Positions 1 through 10,500 of a stretch of DNA of 62,258 nt are shown piece after piece. The DNA is from Prorocentrum cordatum (taxonomy: Eukaryota; Sar; Dinophyceae; Prorocentrales; Prorocentraceae), in contig CAUYUJ010015762.1 of NCBI GenBank assembly GCA_963575745.1, forward strand, positions 198,090 to 260,347, in the 5' to 3' direction. The position numbers and the translations under genes are program-made. The notes beneath the pieces were generated by a model. That model saw nothing but the letters and a program-made list of their open reading frames with translations, searched no databases and was not told the origin of the DNA. Numbering within the stretch: position 1 is the first letter of the stretch; each line of letters begins with the position of its first letter.

Positions 1-860
1 CGGAGGCGGAGGCGGTCCCATTCATTCGGGAGGGAAGATCGAACATATGTCTAATGGCCTTCGGCCCATCACGCGACCGTGCCTGGGTGTGTGCATGAAG
101 CTCCTTGGACGTTCGTTGGGATCTTGTGGGAGGCTTCTCGGGGGCCTCTTGGAGGCAGTTTGGACGCCTCTTGGGGCGTGTTTGGGGGCCTCTTTTGGGC
201 CTCTGGGGGCCTCTTGTGGCCTCTTGGGGCCTCCTGGGCGCCTCTTGGGGTCTCCCGGGGGGTTCTTGTGACGGAAAGCTCGGATTTTCAGTTTGTGGTC
301 CCTCTTGTGGGCCTCTGTTGGGGCCGTATTGGGGCCATCTTGGGCCGTTTTGAAGGGCCGTTTTCTTTGTCTTGGAGCCCTCTTGGGCAGTTGGGGGGCC
401 CTCTTGGAGGCCTCTTGGGCCGCCTTGGGACGGTCTTGGGTAGGGCCGTCTGCGAGCATCGGGAAGTCGAAATGGCGACAACGCCACAATTCTTCAAAAC
501 CCGACGGGAAATCAATGACGTTGGCCTCTTGGGGCCCTTTTGGGAGGCCTCCAACTCTTTGGGCGTCTAGGCGGCCTCTTGGGCCGTCTGGGGGCCACCT
601 GGGGGCGTCCTGCGGCGATCGTACGGCCATTCGGGACCCTCTTGGACAGTCTTGGCGGCCTTTGGAAACCCTCTCCTGGCCCGTCTTGGGGCCCTGCTGT
701 GCCCGAAAAAGTCACGCGACAAGACGCGGCAAGCCTTCGGGGAACCGCGGGAAGTCCCAGAAGACTTGAGACTTCGGGGTCCCGGCCCCCGTGAGACTCT
801 TCAGGAGTGAGGACTGAGGCTCAGGGGACTTGGCAACGGACCTGAGGACGCACCCTCTCC
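1..860. repeat. Degenerate GGCCTCTTGGGG low-complexity block
   Basis: About 860 bases without a supportable gene. The plus strand is dominated by 10-12-bp variants of GGCCTCTTGGGG and GGGGCCCTCTTGG, which produce overlapping Gly/Leu-rich open frames on one strand and Pro/Arg/Lys-rich ones on the other. Frames of this composition are expected from such a repeat. Similar material recurs at 33790-34560, 47090-47330 and 47940-48200. Confidence 0.75.
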
Positions 861-869
861 GTGCCCAGA

Positions 870-1215
870 GGTACCGGGCATACACATACATATGTATGCA
901 TGCATGTATGTATGTATGTATATATGTATGGATGTATACATGTACGAATGAATAGATGAATGTATGTATATATGTATGTGTGTATGTATGTATGTATGTA
1001 TGTATGTATGTATGTATGTATGTATGTATGTATGTATGTATGTGTGTGTATGTATGTATGTATGTATGTATGTATGTATGTATGTATGTATGTATGTATG
1101 TATGTATGATTGTATGTATATGTATATGTATGTATGTAGGTGTGTAGGTGTGTAGGTGTGTATGTATGTATGTATGTATGTATGTATGTGTGCGTGTATG
1201 TATGCATGTATGCAT
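870..1215. repeat. (TATG)n microsatellite
   Basis: Roughly 300 bp of TATG tetranucleotides with some TGTG and TATA interruptions. It opens long frames reading YVCM on plus and HTYI on minus, which are artefacts of the repeat. Confidence 0.95.
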
Positions 1216-1434
1216 ATATATATATTATTATGGAGAGAGATATAGTTCTATATGTGATTCTACATTGTTGTATGTGAGAATCTGGGACATATAAGGGAAT
1301 AGGACCATCCACAACATATCCAAAACATCTCGGGAATCCTGGATGCTGTGTGTACACATGTAATTCTCCCTGTGCCCCTTTACTCATCCTCTTTCTCCAT
1401 CTTCCTCGCTCTCCCTCTGCCCACCCGGCGGCAG

Positions 1435-1522
1435 GTGCTGGAGGCACTCGCCTTCTTGAGCAGGCTCAACCCGCCTCTGATCCACCACGACATGAAGTTG
1501 GACAATGCGGTCGCGCTCGAAG
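1435..1522 (+). CDS. Kinase exon a: catalytic loop
   Basis: Acceptor GGCGGCAG precedes GTGCTGG; the exon reads VLEALAFLSRLNPPLIHHDM then KLDNAVALE and ends in phase 1 at CTCGAAG before GTGCTG. The leftover G plus AT of the next exon makes GAT (Asp), giving LEDGSTWHVKL. A C/T-rich tract (1380-1425) precedes the acceptor. The alternative, reading on to the stop near 1596, gives no recognisable kinase sequence. Confidence 0.75.
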
Positions 1523-4500
1523 GTGCTGGGGGTCCCGCCCCGCACACCGACGAGTTCGGTAGCAAAACAGGGGAGCCTCACACAAGTTGTACGTAAGAGT
1601 GACCCTTCGCCAGAGTGATGATCTTATGGTGCGGGCCCATACGGGCCCACAGGATGTTTATGCAGTTGCGTCTTCTTGTACCTCTCCTCCCACCCCCTGT
1701 CGCTCGTTTCGTCGTCGTTATCGCCCTCGTCCCTCCCCTTCATGTCGCTCGTCGTTTTGTCGCCGTCCGTCCCTCCCTTCTCGCCTGCCGACTTGTCTTG
1801 TTATTCTTTCTTGCAGGGCTCCTTCGCCAAGAATCACCCAGAACATGGTTCACGCTACAATTCTCAATTTTCTTGCCCAGCGCACTGCTTGGGAGGAGGA
1901 CCCACACCGCCTCCCTATGGGCCGCTGTCCGGTCCTGTCCGTCACAAGGACACAATATGTATACTACTCTCCTGTCTCCCCAGACTCAGGCAAAGCTGCG
2001 TGGGCGCGCGAGAGGAATGTCCCCACGCCGTTACTAGGCCGATTCGGTCACAGTGGAGCGCCCCTCCGCCCTCCGTGGGCGTGCGGTGGCCCGGGTTGTC
2101 CCGCCGTGGTGTCTTGTGGCGTCCCATTGGTGTCCCGTCGGTGTTCTGTCGGCGGTGGGCGGGCGGTGGCCAGGGTGTCCCGCCTTAGTATCGATAGTGA
2201 AGTCGATGTTGAGATCGTTTGTTGGATCGCTGGAATGGGATAGATAGATCAAACGAGGCATCGACAGTGAGGATGATTGTGAAAGTGGTTGTCACATCGA
2301 TAGTGAAATATATAGCGAGATCGATAGTGGAATCGACAGCGAAATCAACAGTGAGATCGAAAGCGAGATCGACAGTGAGAACGATAGTGTCAGCACGTCG
2401 CAGCGCAACATCGTTATCACGCGTCGTCGCTAACTCGAGGGCGCGCCAGCAGCATCGTCATCATCACACCCAGGGCACTTGCCAGCAGTCGGTTCTTTCC
2501 CCACCAACCCCTGACCTCATCACCCGAAGGGTGGTCGTATAGGTAGTTATGATTCTTACGGTTTCTACAATCCGATTGTTCGCGGCGTTTTATAATGGTG
2601 CTCCCATTGCGGCGTGGGCCGCATATTCGCGTCGCGGCTTCGCTCCTGCCGTTCAGCATGGCGTTCCCGCGCACGTGCGGGCCACTCTTCCAGACCCGCA
2701 TTCCCCCCCTCCGCCTTCCTTGGTCCTCCTGCCCCTCCCGCTCCTTGCACTCCAGCTCCTGCTGCTGCTGTCTGTCACTGCCCTCCTCCTTCCTCATCCT
2801 CTTCTTCGCCCTGCTCACCCGCCACCTCCTCATGCTGTGGGCGCAGCTTCCCTTCTCCGATTTCGCACAACACGATGCTTCTGATTGAGCTCCTGGTCGG
2901 CTACGGCACGGCGCGCGTCCACGGAGAAAGAACACATCAGCGCAACGGGAAAGGGCTGGGGGGGGAGGGATAGCATGCCAGACCTGGCGCGAGCGCACCT
3001 CGCTTACCCTCCCCCCTTCTCCCCGCTCATCCCTGGGTTCTGGCCCGCGCCCCGGGGCTTTCGGGCCCCGAGCCGAGGGCTGCTGCGTCGGGCCCCTTTG
3101 TAGGCTTCGGGGAGAGGCCGCGTGCGCGCGGCCGCTGGCCGACGAGACGTGAGAACGACCCTTCGGCGGAGTGACCTCCGGTGCGGACCCACTGGGATCC
3201 ACCGACCGTCGAGCGCGATGCGATACGGTGGGGGCGTTCGTTAAGGAATGTGCCCAGGGGCTTCAGACCCTGCATGGCTTCTTCTCTGATGAGGGCGGCG
3301 GTGGTATCCATGGCCACTCCACGATTGGAGTTCCACGGGCCTGCAGACCCTGAATTCCTTGCACACTGGTTCCTCATCCAATGCCGTCACTGCAGTCTAG
3401 AAGTAGCGTCTTGCGTTAAGTCGGGCGTGTTCCTCTACAAGGGGAATATTCAAAAATAGTAAAGAAATAGTCTGGGGACGATTTTTGTAAAGCATGTTTG
3501 ATCATTTGGGATTATTGTTTGACTATTTGTTATTTGTCGTTTGCGTTGGTGTCTGGCCCCCCAGCGCAGCCCCCAAGCGACCGCGCACCAGAGGTCACTC
3601 TGACCCAGGGTCACTCTTGCCTGTACTTGGTATCACTCGGACGTGTGCACTTTTTCTCAGCGGGGATTATTAAGGAGCATCCCGGATCATCCTTCGAAAA
3701 AGCCACACACGAAACCGAAAAAAGCATAGAGAATGGACGTCCGAGCGATGGCCAGCCGCTGTGCTGCTCGTGGTCGGCGAGGCTCGAGGTCCGAAGTTCT
3801 CGGCGGCGTTCGGCGGTTTTCTCTGGTCCTCGGCGGCTCGCCCTCGCCGTACCGAGCACTGGCGCTGAGGGCCCCCGATGCCGAAGCTAGCCCGGGGTGG
3901 CCAAAGAGGCTCTCGAGTCGACTCCACGTAAGAGTGACCCTTCGCCGGAGTGACCTTTGGTGCGGGCCCTCTGGGGTCCCCCGATCGCCGAACGCGATGC
4001 GGTGGTAGCGCCTTGCGCGCTTTTTGTGTGGTCCCCCCGCGACCCCCAAAGAGCCGCGCACCAAAGGTCACTTTTACCCAGGGTCACTCTTGCGTGTAGT
4101 CGATCGAGGCTCGGAGTGGTCGAGGGTTCCCGAAGTTGCCGATGGCCCTGGGTAGCTCTTTGCGTGCAGCCGAGCAGGATGTCAGCGGCCCGGCTGCTGC
4201 CGTGGTTCCCGCTGATGGGGCCGGCCGCGCCAGCACGTTCCCAGACATGATCGCGTCGCAAAAAAAAACAGGACGGCCAGATTTTCTATATGTTCGGCCC
4301 CTGGGGGCCCTTCCTGGGCCTCGGGACCGTCAAAACACGACTCAGGATGAACAACCGGCCCTGGGGAAAGGGTCTGGACTTCGGGGACGCTGTCCTGAAA
4401 ACATCAGGACGTCGCATGTCTGGGCTCGGGTCGGGAGTCTTCCACCTCTGAGTGGCCCCTCCTCCGGGGCCCCCTCCGCGGCCGCCCTGGCCGTCCTCTC

Positions 4501-7500
4501 CCCTCCTCCTGCACGCTGACCCATGCGCTTCCCGGTGCCCCCCTTTCTAGCTTAGCTCCATCGCTTGTGCAGCCATGCTGCCTCGCCGCCGACGAACAAG
4601 AAGTGGTCGGCCGAGCTTGAGCCTGGAGTTCAGTCGGGCATGTCCCTCTGCAGGAGGAATCTTCAAAAACAGTTAACATATAGTCTGGGGCCGATGTTTT
4701 AAAACTTGTTTTTGAATATTTGGTGGGCATTTTCTGCGTATGTTTCATTTTTCTTCGTGAATCCGCTTGTACAGTGGAGACCCATGCAAAGAAACACCCT
4801 ACTTGCCTCCAGGGTGCCCTGGGTTTCTTGGGCTTCGATGGTTCTGCGATGGAGAGCGCGACGTTCGCACGCCAAATTATCAGTGGACGTCCTGGGGTAT
4901 CAGGGTTGGGTTTGCTGTGGAAGGCTTCTTGTGGTCGAGCTCCTACTGTATCGCCGGAGGTCGGGTGGCCTGCATGTTTGGCGCTGGGGATATGGGCACC
5001 GAGGGGGTCCGAGACGGCCCTGCCCCCCTCTCACTCGGAGGAGGAGGAGGGAATGAAGAGCTCGAGAAGGAGGGAGGAGGAGCAGGAGGAGGAGGAGGAG
5101 GAAGAGAGGCTTCTTGTGGACAGGCCTCCACTGTAGGAGGACATGCCCGACCTGAGCCTGGAGCCCGTGCGGCTCCTCGCGCGCTCCTTGCCCGCCCTCT
5201 GCCAGCTGCCTCTCTCTCCAGCGCTCCCTCCCGCTTGGGCCTTTATTGCTCCTCCTCCTCCTCCTCCTCCTCCTCCTCCTCCTCCTCCTCCTCCTCCTCA
5301 GGTAGCCGACCTACAAGCCTGGAGCCCGTGCGGCTCCTCGCGCGCTCCCTGCCCGCCCCCGGCGCTCTCCCTGGCCCCCTCTGCCTGGCCGGGGGCCGTC
5401 GCGGCGCCTCGGCTCTCCGCGGCGCCGCGGCCCTCTGGTTACAGTGGAGACCCATGCCAAGAAGCCTTCGGCGGCGAGCGAGGGGGGGAAGTGAGAAGGA
5501 GAAGGCCTTCTCTCACCGAGCGCGTTCAAAGTGCCTACTCGCAAACGTCCGATAAACACATGTCGGCTTTGATGTAATTGATCGTAGATCCCCCGCGGCG
5601 GATCCAGGCCACTTGCGAGTAGTTATTTGCGAGTAGTGGAGCGCGCTCGTCGATTCTCAGAAGGCGGCGGGACTTCTCAGAAGCCCTCGCGCCTTCTGAG
5701 AAATCTTAGTTTTTGCCTTCGGGGAAGGCTTAGAAAACTTCTCAGAAGGCCGGGGGATTTCCGAGCCTTCTGAGAAGGCCATCTCTTTCTCACTTCCCCC
5801 CCGCGCGCGCCGCCGAAACACCTTGCTTGCCTCCAGGGTGTGCTGGGTTTCTGGGGTCTCGATGGCTTCGCGATGGAAGCCGCCACGTGCCCACACCAAC
5901 AAGCAGGGGACGTCCTGGGGTCTCAGGGTTGGGTTTCCTGTGGAAGGCTTCTTGTGGTCGGGCCTCCACTGTAAGCCGGGCACGCCCCTCTACAGGGGTC
6001 ACACTCCAAGATGTCTGTTACACAATTAGTCTGGGGACGATGTTCCTACCATTTTGGGACTCTTTGGGGGGGCATGTCTTGCCGATGTCCCATCTTTCTG
6101 CGGGGGGGACATGTCCAACCTAACCCTCTGCGGCGCGTGGAGCCCCGGCCGCGCGCGAAGCTCCCCGGCTTCGTGGTGCCTCGCCCCGTGTCCTCTCGGC
6201 GGCAAGCGAGAGTCACCGAGCGCGTTCCACTACTCGCAAAGAGTGCCTGCTCGCAGACGTCCGAGGAAGCAGCGCCTCCCTCCACGCAACGTATCATGAA
6301 TCCCCTAATTACGGCGGAGTCAGGGGGCATTAGCGAGCAATTATTTTGCGAGTCGTGGAACGCGCTCATCTAGAGGGGGACGGGTGGCACTGCTGCGAGG
6401 CGCCTCTCGCGAGAGGCAAGCAGCGCGATCTGCGGAAGCTCTATTACTCGGCGGCGAGCGCGGAGGGGAAGCGAGAAGGAGAAGCAGGCGTCCTCAGAAG
6501 GCGGCGGGGCTCCTCAGAAGCCCTCCGCTGCTTTCTGAGAACAGTGCTCTGTCTCGTCCCGGGAGGCCTGGGAGATTTCTCAGAGGGCCGGGGGGGCTTC
6601 CGAGCCTTCTGAGAAGACCCATCGCGCTTCCCTCCTGGGCTCGCCGCCGACCATCGGTCAGGATAGGCTCCGGCCTCCCAGATGGGGTCCCAGCAACTGG
6701 GGTCGGAGGATCGGGCCGCAGCGCCCATGCGTCGGCGATGCGGCTCGATGTGTAGCCAGATCTCGTCCACGCGACGTCGCATCTTCATCGACGACATTGC
6801 CGATGCATCGCCGATGGATTGGCGATGCGGCGAGATCATCCGACCCCGTCTGCTCCGACCCCATCCGGGGGGCCCCAGTCAACCCATGCAGAGTCAGGCC
6901 ATGCGGAGTGGTCGGCTTCCGTCTGGGCTTACAGTCAACCCGCAGAGTAAGGATGGGCAACCTTTCAAGGGCACCCTTGCATCCTTGTCTAATCGGCCCA
7001 TCCTTGGCAGCGTTCGTTGACCGCGCCCCGCTCGCAAAGCGTGGAAATGAGCGTCCGAGGCCTTTGCATCCTTACCCCGCATCCTGATGACACGGGCCGA
7101 CTGTACTCCGTCTGGACTTCGCCTCTGGGCAAGCTTTCAAGGGCACCCTTGCATCCTTGTCTAATCGGCCCATCCTTGGCAGCGTTCGTTGACCGCGCCC
7201 CGCTCGCAAAGCGTGGAAATGAGCGTCCGAGGCCTTTGCATCCTTACCCCGCATCCTGATGACACGGGCCGACTGTTCTCCGTCTGGACTTCGCCTCCCT
7301 TGACTCGGGTCCCTTCTCCCGAGCTCTGTTGGGAACAGCGGCAGGCGCCGCGCTCCAGGGGCTGCCGAGGGCGCCAGCTCCGCGCACCCCTCGGGGCCCC
7401 CCTCTGTCCACCCGCCCCTGCGATGTGGCTTACCGAGTTTCTGCAGGTTGCAACCCCCGCTTCCTGCTGCCAGCCATAAGGCTGGCAGCCGTCCAGGAAT

Positions 7501-10500
7501 GGCGTGCTTCTGCACTGGGCAGCCGCGTCTGGTCCCCGCCGCGGCGGAGTACTGCGAACGCGTCACGGATGTGACTACCAGCGAGGGCCAGCATGATTTG
7601 TTCGAGGTTGCCGACACCGTCGACACCGAGACGAGCGAGCTGGACCAGTCGATCACTACAGACATCGACGACCCAGATACTGACTTTGCCTCAGACCCGC
7701 TCTTGGCGGGAGGACGTGGGGGTATGTACGCACAACGACGTCGGGGGAACGATCATGCTGCCGTACTCACCCAGCTGGCACTCATGGAAGAGCGACTGCG
7801 GGACTTGACGGGTCAGGTCCGTGGGAGCTGTCACACATCCAAGACGAGGGCCAAACAGCGAACATCTGATAGTTTCACGGAGAAGACCAACAGGCGCAGG
7901 GATCCTAGATTGTTGGTCCGCATCAAACGTCTCATACGCCAAGCGGATGAGCAGGCCCAACCTCCAACCCACAAGGAGGTGGTCGCGACACTCACACACT
8001 TGCTGGAGGATACTCAGGGCAAGAAGAATACCGACAAAAGTGTTGCGACGAAGAGTACGGGGAAAAGTACTACGACGTCGCCTAATATCACACACAAGCT
8101 TCTCCAACACCCGTGGGGCTCTTCGGCGGTGTGGCAGGCAGCCCACATCAAAGACAAAGAATATGATCCACAGGCACCTCCTGTGATCGCTTGCAAGGGG
8201 AAGACTCAGCACGATCAGGCTGTTGATTGGTTGAAGGCGAGAGGCCTCACCAACCCGACGGCTACGCACGTGCTCTTCGACGAAGTCACCAAGTACGACG
8301 GCCGGGAACACATCGACGTGGCCGTCGAAGCCGAGGGTGGTGGGGCCACCCTTGTCCCAGCACAGATTCTACGAACGGGCCAGAAGACCCCACAGAAGGC
8401 AGGCCTTCCCAAGGGCGCGAAGGATGATGCCGAGATTCCCATATCCACGGACAAGCCTATCGCGGTGAGGATCACGGTCGCTCGTGATTATGCTCCAGAT
8501 TGGTTGTATGCTGAGGCTGAGGAGAATCCAATCGCGCTGCCCGCACTCATCATGAGTGCCAGTCTCACCAAGTACATCCTCAATACCAAGGGAGCCATGG
8601 CCTATGAGACAGAGGTCACGGCGATTTTGATAGCGCAGGCACCCCACATCGAGGACATCATGAAGTTCCCACTTCCAGATGGGGTCTTTCTCAACAAGCA
8701 GGGGACATCCCCAGCCCCCTCATGGCACAGGCTCAGGGACGATGAGCAGGCCATCGACTACTTCAAGCGAGTCCAGGCTGCTGCACAGGCAGCGTCAGGA
8801 CGACTCGTGTACCGCCCGTCGGAGAACAGCTCACTCGGTGTCATCTCGGCCAATGTTGTAAGTGCTGCAGATATTCAACCACGGTGGCTTCTCCAACGCA
8901 CACCCACTTCATGGTCCCAGGAAGATGAAGTCAAAGCGTGGGCCTTGGATCGTGGGTTCAAAAAGGTGAATAGTATTGCACGTTGTGGTACGTGGCGCTG
9001 GTTTATCCGCGCCGATCTGGACCAACTTGACAGCGGCAGAGTTCTAGAGGTCAAGTCAGGAGTGATGGCGAGCTTGGCGGCACCACGCAGAAGGGGCTCC
9101 AGACCACCACCGACGAGGTCACCCAAGACGGCGTGGGGCACACCGAGCCCGACTCGACGACATCCAGGAGCATCTTCAGCGGCAGCCACACCACAGGCTG
9201 ACGCGGACGGAGACGCCACGATGACGAACGCGGAGAACAATGGTGATGGCGAGCCCAAGCCCAAGGAGCCGAAGCAGACCACGCCAAATAAAGCACCATG
9301 GGGAGCATATTTCAAGCAGCGAGAGTGTGGAGGCAAAGGTGACTGTTTCTATGTCTCAGCAGGTTTCTATTTCGATTCTCTTCAGCCATCTGGAGGCAAA
9401 TCAGGCAAGAAGCTCCCGACTGAGGCCGACTTTGGCCCAGGATGGAAGATCCAAGCAGCACTACGAGCAAAAGTGGCGGCAGAGATGCTCAAGCAGAAGT
9501 TACCCCAGAAGGATGCCGATGATCAGGCCACAGCGGGAACGCATGCGACATCGGCCGCCATCAAAAGCAGCAGCGACAGCAGTATCATGTGATTTCCTCA
9601 TCTGGAAGAAGCAGGGCACTGGATGGACGTTGTTCTCAGCACCAGCAGCCATCAAGACGAAACACAAGTGTTGGATGACCTTGGTGGACAAGCATATTCA
9701 GCTGCTGGTTGGAACAGCTCCAGTACCCACGGACATCGAAGCTGAATGGAAAAAGAATGCCAGGCGATATCCTCATCACTTTTCCGGAGGAGGAAGAGCC
9801 ACTACTATCAAGAAGAAGGCTGGACAGGGGCGGCGCCACTACGACGACGCGGACCACCCGACGCCAGCATCCAAGAAGACGCAGTCATCGAGCTCTCTGT
9901 CCTCGGCAGCGGCTATGGCAATATTTGAGGCCCCGACGCCGTCGGGGAAATCGATTTCGACACGACGAGTTCAGAGTATCTTCGGCATGGCCACGCCGAA
10001 GACTAAGCCCATCTCACCACGACGAGTGGGGAGCATTTTGAATCGCAGCCCGATGCCTTCCCCCCTGCCGATGCTGACGGAATCGCACAAGCATTGGCAT
10101 TGCCCCTGTGGCAAGTGGAAGCCCGACCCGCAGCAGTCCGCCCAGCAGAGGTGGACAGAGGTCAAGAAGCACTGGTGCATCTGTCAAGGCGAAGATCCAC
10201 CCAAGGAACCTGCTGATGTTCGACGTCATCGGTTGGGCAAAGGTGGGCTATCGGTTGCAGCCATGAACAAAGCCAAGAGAGACCAGGCATGGAGACGCCT
10301 CCAGCTCTGGAGGGCCGAGCTCACTCCTGCTCAGCGCGAGGTGGCCTGCGATCCTGGGGGGGAATATGCCAGGACTGCGCAGCACGCCCGCATGATGAGC
10401 ACGCACTACGTCTGCATCATGTGTGGCAGGCAGCTATGCCTCGCCAAGTTCCGCGGCTACCCCTGCAAGCGGCGCCCAGAGGGGGCCACCCTCCAGATGG

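Larger units (their letters stand above)
5442..5971 (+). mobile_element. M2 element, second level of the nest
   Basis: CAGTGGAGACCCATGCCAAG at the left and GGTCGGGCCTCCACTG at the right, with TA on both sides (5440-5441, 5972-5973). The interior is interrupted after CCAAGAA at 5463 and resumes as ACACCTTGCTTGCCTCC at 5818, where other M2 copies read straight through. Confidence 0.82.
5439..6123 (+). mobile_element. M1 element, outermost shell of a four-level nest
   Basis: Left TIR TTA (5439-5441) continues after the insert as AGCCGGGCACGCCCC (5974 on); right end GACATGTCCAACCTAA at 6123. TSD CCCTCTGG (5431-5438) and CCCTCTGC (6124-6131), 7 of 8 identical. The M2 element entered the TA inside the TTAA of the left terminus. 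Confidence 0.82.

Noticed and set aside
712-1447. HTYIHTYIH frames of up to 208 codons
   Set aside because: TATG microsatellite read in three phases.
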